IMG/VR virus record: IMGVR_UViG_3300044714_000085
Coordinates: 1-39,153 of that record
Direction: 5' to 3' (one strand)
Source of the DNA: a virus
DNA: 39,153 nucleotides
In this document: one piece after another, positions 5,804 to 13,563 of the stretch
Layout: every line of letters begins with the position of its first letter
How positions within the stretch are numbered: position 1 is the first letter of the stretch
The notes under the pieces: generated by a model
Database searches by the model: none
Told to the model about the DNA's origin: nothing
Seen by the model: only the letters and a program-made list of their open reading frames with translations
Made by a program: the position numbers and the translations under genes

Positions 5804-7938
5804 CAATCCTTGCGGACGCAGTAACAGGCTCACGACAGATCGAGCGGGACGACGTTGAAGTCATTGGGCCGCTGCTCGACCCGCGCTACACCGATGACGG
5901 CGCGGTGCAGCTCACCATTCAGGATGCGCAGCGCGCCAAGACGTATCTCGATTTGAAGCAGTGGAACCTGCACTGGAGAGAAGCGGACATCCTGTACCAG
6001 GCGCCGCGCACGATGGCCAGCTTCGAGGGCAGCACGGTGGCCCGCGCGAATGTGAGCCGCTTCACGGTGGCCACCCATGTGAACTCGCTGGTGCCGGGGA
6101 TGGTGTCGGGCATCTTCTACGAGACGCCGCCGTTTGTGATCCGGCCCAGGCCGAACGCAAGCCAGAACACGGCCCGCGCAAAGTCTGCGCTGTATGGCAC
6201 GCTCATGGACGATTGCAGCTTCCAGGCCGAAGCCGAGCTGGCGATGGAAGATCAGGTGAACTTCGGCACCGTGATATGCAAGGCGGGCTGGTGCAAGGAA
6301 ACGAAGGTCGAGCGGGTGCGGAGGCCGAAGGGCGAACCGATTACGGTAGACATGCCTTTCACCGGGGAAGACACGATTTACACCGTCGAGAGCGATGAGC
6401 TGGAGACCATCGAAGTCGAAGTAACCACCGAGGGGATGTTCTTCGAGAAGAAAGAGCTGGGCAACATCTTCGTCGATCCGACATGGCGCAAACCCAACAA
6501 CCTGCACAAGGGCGCGAAGTTCGTCATCGAAGTTTCGTACCCGACTTTCAACGATCTCGACAGGCTGCGCGAAGAGGTGGTCTACGACGCGGACGGCAAC
6601 GTGGTGGGCGGCTACGACATTCCCAGCGAAGAGGAGCTGAAGGATTACTTCTTCACGCACCCGGAGGATGCCGGTTTTGCCAGCCAGGTGCAGCAGAATC
6701 TCGGCGATCAGAACTGGACGCTGCATCATGCTCAGAACGAGAACACGGCGGCCAGCGCCGATCCGCTGGAGCGGCCCATCAAGATGCTGGAGCGGTGGGA
6801 CCACACTTACGTGTACGCCGTGCTGGTGCCGGACGGCAGCGACCGGGGCGTGTTGATCCGCAAGGAAGAGCATGGCCTGCCCTTCCTTCCCTACTTCGCC
6901 GCGAACTTCTGGAACATCCCCAACGCGGGGTATGGCCTGGGCGTGGGCAGGCTGGCCGGAAACGACCAGCGCATCGACAAAGGCCTTACGGACGCGATGC
7001 TGGATATTTTGAGCTTCGCCTGCAATCCCCAGTACATGCGCGACATCGGCGCGAACGTGCCGACGCAGCAGATCCGCCAGCGGCTGGGCGGCATCCTCGA
7101 CGTGCAGAGCGGGCCACGGGGAATCCGCGAAGCCTTCGCACTGGTGGAGCAGCCGCGCGTCCCTGCCGAAGTGTTCCCGATCCTCGCGGACAGCAGACAG
7201 AGCGCCAACAACGCCACGGGAGCCAGCGAGCCGTTTACGCAGGGCAACGTGCCGCAGAAGGGCTCCACGGCGCTGCGCACGGCCACGGGAGCGGGCGGCG
7301 TCATGGCGGCCAACGCAGGCCGTATCCAGGGTCCGGTGGGCCACTTTGTGAATGGCATTCTTTTGCCGTTCATCGAGCTGATGGACTTCCTGGTGAAGGA
7401 CCGGATGAGTCTCGGCAAGATACGCGAGATTCTGGGCGACAAGCTGGGCGCGGCGTTCAAGCTGGACATCCGCAACTTCTACGCGCAGAAAGACCAGTTC
7501 GAGGTTCTGGCCGGAGCGCGGCTGGCGGCGAAGAAGGCAATGGCCCAGGCGCTGCCGCTCATGGTTCAAATCTTCGAGAATCAGCCGCTGGTGCAGCAGC
7601 TCAACGCCACCGGCTACATCGTGGACGTGAAAGAGCTGCTGGCCATGTTCATGGAAGTGAGCGAATGGAAGAACAGCCGCGAGCTGATACGGCCCATGAC
7701 GCCGCAGGAGCTGCAACGGTATGGCCAGAACAATCCCGGCCTGCAACGAGTGCAGGGGCAGATAGCCGGGATTCAGGCGCGGCATCAGGCGAAGTCTGCC
7801 GAGATCGACCAGAAGGCCGAGGCCGATCTTGCCAAAGAGATGCTGGGGCGCGCAAACGACGAGGCCGCAGGGTGGGACGAAAGACGATGGGACCGGCAAG
7901 CGATCAACGAAAGCGAGTTCGCACCAACGGGAGGGTAA
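5800..7938 (+). CDS. Portal protein
   Basis: The 712-residue protein would form the dodecameric portal ring at the capsid vertex, the DNA channel that docks the terminase. Length and features fit large podovirus portals of the P22/N4-like type. There is a helical N-terminal part, a middle region rich in aromatic and charged strands (about 210-330) and a clip/stem region (FANFWNIPNAGYGLGVGRLAG, split near 366-386). A long Gln/Ala-rich C-terminal helix (about 600-700, QGQIAGIQARHQAKSAEIDQ) could form the barrel that projects into the head. ATGA overlap with the terminase indicates coupled translation. The call rests on synteny, size and pattern. Confidence 0.8.
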   Translation: MTILADAVTGSRQIERDDVEVIGPLLDPRYTDDGAVQLTIQDAQRAKTYLDLKQWNLHWREADILYQAPRTMASFEGSTVARANVSRFTVATHVNSLVPGMVSGIFYETPPFVIRPRPNASQNTARAKSALYGTLMDDCSFQAEAELAMEDQVNFGTVICKAGWCKETKVERVRRPKGEPITVDMPFTGEDTIYTVESDELETIEVEVTTEGMFFEKKELGNIFVDPTWRKPNNLHKGAKFVIEVSYPTFNDLDRLREEVVYDADGNVVGGYDIPSEEELKDYFFTHPEDAGFASQVQQNLGDQNWTLHHAQNENTAASADPLERPIKMLERWDHTYVYAVLVPDGSDRGVLIRKEEHGLPFLPYFAANFWNIPNAGYGLGVGRLAGNDQRIDKGLTDAMLDILSFACNPQYMRDIGANVPTQQIRQRLGGILDVQSGPRGIREAFALVEQPRVPAEVFPILADSRQSANNATGASEPFTQGNVPQKGSTALRTATGAGGVMAANAGRIQGPVGHFVNGILLPFIELMDFLVKDRMSLGKIREILGDKLGAAFKLDIRNFYAQKDQFEVLAGARLAAKKAMAQALPLMVQIFENQPLVQQLNATGYIVDVKELLAMFMEVSEWKNSRELIRPMTPQELQRYGQNNPGLQRVQGQIAGIQARHQAKSAEIDQKAEADLAKEMLGRANDEAAGWDERRWDRQAINESEFAPTGG

Positions 7939-8208
7939 ATGGAAAGCATCATAGAAAAAACAGACAGAATTGTGGATCGGCACATACCGCGTGGGCCGAA
8001 GATCGACGATGCGACGATCGACAACTGGTTTACTTATCACCCGCCGAGCGAAGAGCAGCAGAAGAAGTACCTGCTGGTGCGCGAGACGGCGCGGGACTTT
8101 GCAAAGATACTCAACGCCCTGGTGCCAGACAGCGCGGACAAGACGACTGCTCTCAGGCATCTGCGCGAAACCGTTCTGATGGCCAACCAGGCCATTGCCT
8201 GCAACTGA
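7939..8208 (+). CDS. Acb2/Tad1-type hairpin-domain protein (anti-CBASS sponge candidate)
   Basis: This 89-residue protein resembles the phage family now named Acb2/Tad1 hairpin domain (formerly DUF7681). Characterised members bind CBASS cyclic-oligonucleotide signals as oligomers and stop host effector activation. Matching features are FTYHPPSEEQ (31-40), an aromatic-basic helix with Y44, R48 and F54, the turn VPDSADKTTA (62-71) and the helix LRHLRETVLMANQAIA (72-87). This ending, ending in ANxAIA, is characteristic of the family. Y33 in the YHPP motif is a plausible ligand contact, by inference. The first 30 residues are an extra N-terminal segment. It starts directly after the portal stop, inside a late structural operon. 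Family membership is from recalled pattern; the anti-defence activity is untested. Confidence 0.75.
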   Translation: MESIIEKTDRIVDRHIPRGPKIDDATIDNWFTYHPPSEEQQKKYLLVRETARDFAKILNALVPDSADKTTALRHLRETVLMANQAIACN

Positions 8209-8215
8209 GGAAACG

Positions 8216-8563
8216 ATGCTGACTCGCACACACAGAACGCTTTCGGTCCGCGACCACACGTTCTCTCCGGAGAAGCTGCAGCGCATTGCGCGCCTAGCCT
8301 TGGACCCCGGTTACGAAGACCTGCTGGATGTCATGGAAATGGCGTGCATCGAGCAGGAAACCGCGCTTATCAACACGCCCGTCGAGCAGGCGGACCGTGT
8401 ACTGGGCGAGCACTGCCTAGCGAAGGCCGCGTGGCAGTTCTTTACTTATGTCCAAAAACAGGTGCAAAATGCTTACAACCAACGTACCGCAAACGCAACC
8501 GCCGCAAACGACCCCGACGACCTAGTAGAGGACGATTCGGATCGTATGCAGAGCGTCTTCTGA
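8216..8563 (+). CDS. Hypothetical helical protein between portal and capsid genes
   Basis: The 115-residue protein starts MLTRTHRTLSVRDHTF and is mostly helical. It has an amphipathic core (EKLQRIARLALDPGYEDLLD, then VMEMACIEQETALI) and an acidic C-terminus (DPDDLVEDDSD). AGGA lies 5 nt before ATG 8216; an upstream in-frame ATG at 8195 has no SD and overlaps the previous gene. It sits in the head-assembly cluster. No family is recognised. A virion or assembly role is inferred from position only. Confidence 0.6.
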   Translation: MLTRTHRTLSVRDHTFSPEKLQRIARLALDPGYEDLLDVMEMACIEQETALINTPVEQADRVLGEHCLAKAAWQFFTYVQKQVQNAYNQRTANATAANDPDDLVEDDSDRMQSVF

Positions 8564-8574
8564 GGGGAGAGAAG

Positions 8575-9441
8575 ATGGCACAAAAGTGGGAAGACCAGGG
8601 AGCCGGGAAGTGGAAATGCACAGTGGATGCCGAGGACGGCGTTACGCCAGTCCAGGTTTTCTACGGCACAGAGGGCGAAATCGCCCGCAAGATGGCGCAG
8701 AGCGTCGAGCATGGCAGCCGACGCATAACCGAGTTGAAGAAAGGCAAGCCCGTGAACTTCGGACCCGTAGGCGGCGATCCGCCGCCACCGCCCAGGCCGG
8801 TGAAACAGCGTCCGATGACCGACACGGAGCGCTTCCAGGTGGCAGCCGAGATGAACAACCCCAACACCGTGGAGCGGGCCGTAACCCGCGTCCTTGAGAG
8901 CGTGGTGGGGCCGGTGGAAGCCATCCGCGAGTCCGCTGTACGCTCGCGCGAGGAAGAAGAGACGCAGACGGCCGTGGAGGCCGCTGCACAGTTTGCGGAC
9001 GAGACGCCGGATTGGTATCCGTCCGACCACAACAAGCGGACCCTCACGCGCTTCATGATTACTCAGAATTTGAGTCCTACGCGCGTCGAGAGCTACCGCT
9101 CCGCCTTCGGGCAGCTTAGCAATGCAGGACTGCTGCAAGCGAAACCCGAAGATTCCGATCAACCTCAGGCAGACCATCGCAGCACGGCGCGCATTGCTCC
9201 CGTTCCCGCTGCGTCGCGTCCAGCCCCAGCCCGAATGTCTACCGGCGTTCGGCAGAGCGATGTAAGCGGAGGCGCGGTCACTCCCCGCACCCGACCGAAG
9301 TACACGCCGCAGTTCATCATTACGCGCACCAAGGAAGAGCACAAACACCTGATGCTGACCGACCCGGAATACGTGAAGGCCAACGAAGGCGTGGTGCTTG
9401 GAGCCGGAGCGCGGAAACCGCAGCAGCGGCGAGCAGGCTAA
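8575..9441 (+). CDS. Putative scaffolding or head-assembly protein
   Basis: The 288-residue protein lies between the portal and the major capsid gene, where podoviruses encode the scaffold. It has a small N-terminal beta region (MAQKWEDQGAGKWKCTVD, residues 1-45) and a Pro-rich hinge (DPPPPPRPVK, about 65-75). Next come a long charged helical section (about 80-190, with RESAVRSREEEE) and a disordered Ser/Ala/Pro tail ending in basic residues. That layout, with charged helices and flexible ends, fits a scaffold, but there is no diagnostic motif. GAGGGGAGA precedes the ATG. The alternative is a minor structural protein. Confidence 0.5.
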   Translation: MAQKWEDQGAGKWKCTVDAEDGVTPVQVFYGTEGEIARKMAQSVEHGSRRITELKKGKPVNFGPVGGDPPPPPRPVKQRPMTDTERFQVAAEMNNPNTVERAVTRVLESVVGPVEAIRESAVRSREEEETQTAVEAAAQFADETPDWYPSDHNKRTLTRFMITQNLSPTRVESYRSAFGQLSNAGLLQAKPEDSDQPQADHRSTARIAPVPAASRPAPARMSTGVRQSDVSGGAVTPRTRPKYTPQFIITRTKEEHKHLMLTDPEYVKANEGVVLGAGARKPQQRRAG

Positions 9442-9462
9442 ATCCATCTGGGAGCAGATGCT

Positions 9463-10620
9463 ATGAACCCCGAGAGCTTCATTCGTCACCGCAACATGGT
9501 TGTGAAGTACGTCTTCCAACCCATCACCTATGTCATCTCCGTGCTGTGGGCGGCTTTCGCTCTGTTCACGGCACTGGAAGCGGCAGCGCTGAGCGGCAAC
9601 GCTCAGTTCTGCACTGGCTACAGCCCGGCCAGCAACCTCACCAACAACCTCATCCAGGCGGATGTCAACTACTACGATAAGAACTTCGTAGAGAACCTGA
9701 AGGCCGAGACGCCACACTATCGCTGTGTGTCGCGCCGCCCTCTGCCTGAGAACAGCGGTAACACCCTCAACCTGTTCGAGTACGTGGCCTTTGGTCCGAA
9801 CATCTCGCAAGCGCCTGAAGGCACTGTGGAGACTGGCGAGACCATCTCTGTCCTCACCGACAAGATCACCATAGGCAACTACGCGGACTACATGAACTAC
9901 AGCCGTTTCAGCCTTCAGCTCGCCATTGACCCGGCGCTGGAGAATGGCGGCACCGAGCTGGCGTATCAGGCGGGGCAGACCATCGCTTACATCCTGAAGA
10001 ACACCTTCGACGGGCTGAGCACGATCGACAGCAGCGTGGCCATCGAGAACGCCTACAACCAGCCTTTCGCCAAGAACAACATCACGTCCGCCGTGGCCAG
10101 CCTGCGGCAGCGCAATGTGAAGCCGATGGAGGAAGGCTACTTCTGCGGCATCATCACGCCTCTGGCGTGGGGCGATGCCCTGAACGACAACACCAACAAC
10201 TCTTTCACGGACGTGCTCAAGCGCGAGCGTGAGGGCGTCGAGGCGCTTCAGGAGCTGCCGAGCGGCGAAGGCGGCATGGTCGAAGTCATCAAGTGGGCGG
10301 GCGTCCGTTTCTATGAATCCACCATCGTGACGACTACGGCCAACTATCAGGGCCAGGGCGTGACCGCCTACCGAACCTACATTCTGGGCAAGGACGGCAC
10401 AATCGCCATCAGCATGGGCGCGAAAGAAAACACCGCCATCGGCGATGGAGACTGGCGCAACATGCAGGTGTGGACCAAGCGGTACGACGGTCCCAGCCCT
10501 TCCGATCCCGCTGGCATGATCGGCGGATCGGTCGCCTACAACTACAACTTCGCTGCCGGTGTCGTGCCGGATACCACGGGCCGCGCGCGCTACATTGACG
10601 CGCCCAGCCTCATCAGCTAA
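9463..10620 (+). CDS. Major capsid protein, N4-gp56 family (HK97 fold)
   Basis: This 385-residue protein should form the icosahedral shell. From residue 68 it follows the N4-gp56-type pattern. NYYDKNFVENLKAETPHY is followed by RRPLPENSGNTLNLFEYV, a glycine/threonine loop (EGTVETGETISVLTDKITIG), NYADYMNYSRFSL, then AIDPALENGG and the long spine-type helix LAYQAGQTIAYILKNTFDG. The first 45 residues are odd: a basic start (FIRHRNMVVK) followed by a long hydrophobic segment (VISVLWAAFALFTALEAAAL) that looks like a membrane or signal-anchor helix. GGGAG lies 8 nt before the ATG and no better start is present, so the extension appears genuine. Family assignment is from pattern and position. Confidence 0.85.
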   Translation: MNPESFIRHRNMVVKYVFQPITYVISVLWAAFALFTALEAAALSGNAQFCTGYSPASNLTNNLIQADVNYYDKNFVENLKAETPHYRCVSRRPLPENSGNTLNLFEYVAFGPNISQAPEGTVETGETISVLTDKITIGNYADYMNYSRFSLQLAIDPALENGGTELAYQAGQTIAYILKNTFDGLSTIDSSVAIENAYNQPFAKNNITSAVASLRQRNVKPMEEGYFCGIITPLAWGDALNDNTNNSFTDVLKREREGVEALQELPSGEGGMVEVIKWAGVRFYESTIVTTTANYQGQGVTAYRTYILGKDGTIAISMGAKENTAIGDGDWRNMQVWTKRYDGPSPSDPAGMIGGSVAYNYNFAAGVVPDTTGRARYIDAPSLIS

Positions 10621-10709
10621 ACCCTCGCGCACCAACCAGGCGTGATGTGGCACGGGCGGGGCCACAACCACAAAACGCCGCCCAAACCAATCGAGAGGGG
10701 GCCAAAGCG

Positions 10710-11192
10710 ATGGCCGACGAAAAAATTGTCAAGCCGGAAAGCGCGAGACCGCTAACCGAGTTCGAGCAGGTGGAGCTGGAATACAAGCGCGAACTTGTGG
10801 AAGACATGCGCGAGCAGCGCCGCCAGCGTGAGGAAAAGCAAATCCGGATGCGGCTGGAGCAGAAGCGCCGCGCCGCCGACGCCGCCGCCGAGCTGGAGCA
10901 GCGCGAACGCCGCAAGCGCGTTTGCAAGCACCGCAAGGGTGGGAAGAACAACAATTTCGCGAAGGGCAACGGATCGGACCGCAGCATCATCGTCAACACG
11001 TACCCGATGGGCACCGTGGTGATTATGTGTACGCGCTGCGCAACGGAGTGGATGGCTCCGGACCCGAAACTGAGAAAGACCGCGCCAGCGCAGTACCGGC
11101 AGCAGCTCGCCGAGTGGCAGGAAGTCTCTCAGTGGCCCACGGACAATATGCCGAGCGGGGGTCAGATTTTCCTGAAGACCGCAGCGGCTTAA
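10710..11192 (+). CDS. Coiled-coil plus zinc-ribbon-like protein
   Basis: The 160-residue protein starts MADEKIVKPESARPLTEFEQ. Residues about 10-72 are a charged heptad-like helix (many Arg, Glu and Gln) likely to form a coiled coil. A basic stretch with CKH (74-76) follows, then a strand with MCTRC (about 109-113). The CxH and CxxC pairs could bind zinc. A GAGAGGGGG tract precedes the ATG; an in-frame ATG at 10647 lacks an SD. It lies just after the major capsid gene, a spot often used by decoration, head-completion or small DNA-binding proteins. Function not recognised. Confidence 0.6.
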   Translation: MADEKIVKPESARPLTEFEQVELEYKRELVEDMREQRRQREEKQIRMRLEQKRRAADAAAELEQRERRKRVCKHRKGGKNNNFAKGNGSDRSIIVNTYPMGTVVIMCTRCATEWMAPDPKLRKTAPAQYRQQLAEWQEVSQWPTDNMPSGGQIFLKTAAA

Positions 11193-11228
11193 TAAGCTCT
11201 CGCAACACGAGAGAACCAAGGCAACTTG

Positions 11229-11256
11229 GGGCCGGTCGATACCGACCCCGATTTTT
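11229..11256 (+). terminator. Weak terminator-like hairpin after the capsid-proximal gene
   Basis: GGTCG (11234-11238) pairs with CGACC (11243-11247) around a 4-nt loop. Flanking GG/CC can extend the stem past a CC bulge, and TTTTT follows at 11252-11256. The stem is short. It may cause partial termination or act as a leader hairpin, since the GAGAGGAG SD of the next gene follows directly. Confidence 0.45.
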
Positions 11257-11272
11257 GAGAGGAGACAAACTC

Positions 11273-11974
11273 ATGAAGACAGCACTTCGCAACGTCCTGT
11301 TTGCAGCGCTGGCCTTGGTATCTCTGGCCAGCCCCGCATTCGCGCAGTTCGCAGGCATCACCAACGGTCCTCCCCCCACTCCCGCAAACAGCGGCCCAGC
11401 TCTCTACACCGATCAGCAGAACGGTGTGCTGTACCTGGCGAGCCAGTCCCATGTGCTCACTAGCCAGCAGACTGCTCTGGGCGTCTTCAGCGCGCAGACC
11501 GCAGTTACCAGCGTGACGACGGCGCAGAACCTCGCCACGCTCTCGCTCAACAAGAACGTGCAGAATGTCGCAGGCCGGACGCTGCGACTGTGCGGCTATG
11601 GCATCTACACCAGCCCAGGCTCCACCGCGCCGACACTGACGCTGGCTGTGACTGAAGGCGGCATCACTCCGGTGACGATCACCACGGCTGCTCTGAGCAC
11701 CACGGCGAGCACTAACATGCCTTTCCAGTTTTGCTTCGACCTTACGACCGTTGCTACGGGAGCATCAGGCACCCTCGAAGCGCATGGGCAGGTCAGCGCC
11801 AACATCAGCGCCAATACGCCCGCAGCAGCGATGACGACGTATGACGACACCAACACCGCCGTCAGCAGCGCCGTGAGCCTCATTGGTGCGAACACACTGG
11901 CGTTGACAGTTGCCGCATCAAGCACGATCACCAGCGTGCAGTTGCGGCAGATGACCATCGAACTGGTGAAGTAA
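11273..11974 (+). CDS. Secreted-type beta-rich virion protein with Sec signal peptide
   Basis: The 233-residue protein begins with a textbook Sec signal peptide: a basic n-region (MKTALRNV), a hydrophobic core (LFAALALVSLAS) and an AFA cleavage motif before Gln25. The mature part is Thr/Ala/Ser-rich beta structure with very few charges. It parallels the protein at 2814-3386 in length and in the order of its motifs (VTTAQ, GRTLRLCGYG, MPFQFCFDL and a final MTIELVK). GAGGAG lies 8 nt before the ATG. It sits between capsid and connector genes, so a decoration or spike protein is likely, yet an export signal on such a protein is unusual. It could instead be displayed on the host surface. Confidence 0.65.
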   Translation: MKTALRNVLFAALALVSLASPAFAQFAGITNGPPPTPANSGPALYTDQQNGVLYLASQSHVLTSQQTALGVFSAQTAVTSVTTAQNLATLSLNKNVQNVAGRTLRLCGYGIYTSPGSTAPTLTLAVTEGGITPVTITTAALSTTASTNMPFQFCFDLTTVATGASGTLEAHGQVSANISANTPAAAMTTYDDTNTAVSSAVSLIGANTLALTVAASSTITSVQLRQMTIELVK

Positions 11975-12011
11975 GAAAAGGAATATCCCATAAGGAAGGA
12001 GGTAGATCACA

Positions 12012-12173
12012 ATGGCAGACGAAAACAATGAGCATCAGGCACCCATAGCACCAACCATCGAAGACAGATTGGCGAAGCTGGAAGAAGCTCACAAGGGCTT
12101 GCTTACCAACCATGCGGCAATTGTCGCGAAACTTAAACAGCACGGCATCGAAGTGCCGGACGCAACGGAGTAG
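12012..12173 (+). CDS. Small 53-residue helical protein
   Basis: The gene encodes a 53-residue protein starting MADENNEHQAPIAPTIEDRL, followed by an amphipathic helix (AKLEEAHKGLLTNHAAIVAK) that could form a short coiled coil. A very strong, extended SD (GGAAGGAGG about 9 nt before the ATG) argues that it is highly translated. It ends 2 nt before the next structural gene. Function unknown; strong translation suggests a virion or assembly component made in many copies. Confidence 0.6.
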   Translation: MADENNEHQAPIAPTIEDRLAKLEEAHKGLLTNHAAIVAKLKQHGIEVPDATE

Positions 12174-12175
12174 AT

Positions 12176-13174
12176 ATGGCGACATCGAGCACCACATCGG
12201 TACAAGCGATTTTCGATTACATCAACTCGCTGGGAGAGCTGACGCCCATATTGCCTGTAGGCGGCTTCGCCACGCGAACGTGTCTGACAATTGCCACCGA
12301 TGTGATGCTCGACATCATCAGCGAGCGGTTCAACTGGAAGTGGAACCGCATGAAGATTGCGCCGTGGTACACGATCAGTTGGCAGCAGGACTATGCGCAG
12401 ATCGGGCTGACGAACATCGGCTGGCTGGAATCCGGATGGTGGGTGGACATCAACAACACCGCTCTGCCGAAGCCCGAGTACCGCTTCGAGTGTGTGCGCG
12501 ACCTTGTACCCACATCGAACAGCGCGAACCCACCCTCGAAGGTGAGCTGGGACTATAACTCGAATCTGAATTTCGGCGTGTGGCCAGGCGCAGACCAGAC
12601 GTACACGAACCCGCTGGGGCAAGTCATCACGCCCACGAACCCGCCCACCTGCATCATCGACGGCAACGGCAACATCCTTGTGCTGACGACATGGGGAACC
12701 ACGGGAGACACTGCACCCGAGGCCGAGGCGAACGCGCCAGAAGGCACCCAGGTGCCGGACGGCAGCGTGGTTTGGACCGTGGCCAGCCCGAACAGCCAGG
12801 GCTTCCGCCTGGTGCCCCTGCCGCCGCAGCAGGGCATCGTCTACCAGATGAACGTGGTGGCGCAGATGAAAGCGCCCGCCGCGTTCACGAAGATGAGCCA
12901 GTTCATCAACCCGGTGCCGGACGATTACGCGCATTGGTTCCGAACCGGCTGCATCGTCTACTGCTACCGGATGAGTCCAAACCCAGCAGCAAGCACGGCC
13001 TTCGATAAGAAGCGCGAGCAGTGGCTTGCGGCGATGGCCGGAGCTGCGAAGCAAGGCGACCGGGAGCTGAATTCAGCAGGCTTTGTGCCGGACCGTGGCG
13101 TGGTCTCGCCGCAGGGCGGCTGGGATGTGGGACCGGCCAACCCATATCTCTGGAATCTCTGGCCGGGGAGGTAG
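12176..13174 (+). CDS. Head-tail connector/tube-type structural protein with inserted DG-W module
   Basis: The 332-residue protein is placed where T7-like phages encode the gatekeeper or tube protein gp11. Residues 51-90 (RFNWKWNRM, WQQDYAQIG, GWLESGWWV) and 209-255 (FRLVPLPPQQGIVYQ, then NPVPDDYAHWFRTG) align with the shorter protein at 13564-14268, so the two are paralogs. Between those blocks, residues 159-204 hold a module (IIDGNGN, GTTGDTAP, PDGSVVWTVA) that the paralog lacks and that recurs in the 1081-residue nozzle-like protein. The start follows the previous stop by 2 nt, so translation is coupled. The structural role is inferred from position and paralogy. Confidence 0.6.
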   Translation: MATSSTTSVQAIFDYINSLGELTPILPVGGFATRTCLTIATDVMLDIISERFNWKWNRMKIAPWYTISWQQDYAQIGLTNIGWLESGWWVDINNTALPKPEYRFECVRDLVPTSNSANPPSKVSWDYNSNLNFGVWPGADQTYTNPLGQVITPTNPPTCIIDGNGNILVLTTWGTTGDTAPEAEANAPEGTQVPDGSVVWTVASPNSQGFRLVPLPPQQGIVYQMNVVAQMKAPAAFTKMSQFINPVPDDYAHWFRTGCIVYCYRMSPNPAASTAFDKKREQWLAAMAGAAKQGDRELNSAGFVPDRGVVSPQGGWDVGPANPYLWNLWPGR

Positions 13175-13177
13175 TAA

Positions 13178-13462
13178 GTGCGCCAAGTGTGTGAAGACTG
13201 CAATCGACGGTACAACGATGAGTTTCATTCAACAGTGTGCCCTCACAAGGGAATCGGTTTCTGCGCAGTATGTGACTGTGTAATTTGCGTGTGCAGCAAA
13301 GCGACCGCAGGCGACTGGGAACGCAGTTCAAACAACAGGGAGACGAGTCATGCCGTGGAGTGCGAAGGACGCATCGAGCAAGACGAAAAAGGCGAAGTCA
13401 CCGAAGCGCAAGCGCCAGTGGAAAGAAGTGGCCAACAGCGTATTGCGCAAGACGGGCAATGA
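13178..13462 (+). CDS. Zinc-ribbon phage protein overlapping the next gene
   Basis: The GTG start follows the previous stop by 3 nt, with GGGGAGG just upstream. Residues 1-40 carry a zinc-ribbon pattern: CEDCNRRYNDEFHSTVCPHK, then FCAVCDCVICVC. The CxxC, CPH and later Cys pairs resemble small Cys-rich proteins common in phage structural operons. The last 38 codons overlap the downstream Lys-rich gene in another frame by 113 nt, which is long for this genome, and that tail looks like unconserved sequence. Zinc binding is inferred. An undetected frameshift could shorten the real product. Confidence 0.55.
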   Translation: MRQVCEDCNRRYNDEFHSTVCPHKGIGFCAVCDCVICVCSKATAGDWERSSNNRETSHAVECEGRIEQDEKGEVTEAQAPVERSGQQRIAQDGQ

Positions 13463-13559
13463 GGGCCGCGCGATCCGCGAGGCCAACGCAGTGGTGAAGA
13501 AGAGCACGAAGAAAAAAGCCGCAAAGAAGGCCAGCAAAAAATCCGCGAAGAAGAGGTAA
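13350..13559 (+). CDS. Small Lys-rich basic phage protein
   Basis: The 69-residue protein starts MPWSAKDASSKTKKAKSPKR, followed by RQWKEVANSVL and EGRAIREANAVVKK. This is a recurrent small phage protein pattern (MPW-x-AKDA then KKA-x-SP then QWxxVAN). The C-terminus is a histone-like Lys/Ala tail (KKAAKKASKKSAKKR). GGGAG lies 8 nt before the ATG. The basic tail suggests DNA binding or packing within the head. Family recognition is by recalled pattern; the function is not established. Confidence 0.65.
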   Translation: MPWSAKDASSKTKKAKSPKRKRQWKEVANSVLRKTGNEGRAIREANAVVKKSTKKKAAKKASKKSAKKR

Positions 13560-13563
13560 CCCA

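Noticed and set aside
6483-8222. 579-codon open frame in another frame of the plus strand
   Set aside because: Overlaps the portal and Acb2-like genes in a different frame; Arg/Gly/Ala-rich nonsense typical of frame-shadow translation.
5830-8286. 818-codon open frame on the minus strand
   Set aside because: It is antisense to the portal and neighbouring genes. The long open frame is a product of GC-rich codon bias, with no SD and a biased His/Arg/Val composition.
8473-10671. 732-codon open frame on the minus strand opposite the capsid genes
   Set aside because: Antisense shadow of the scaffold-like and major capsid genes; the protein has no recognisable pattern.
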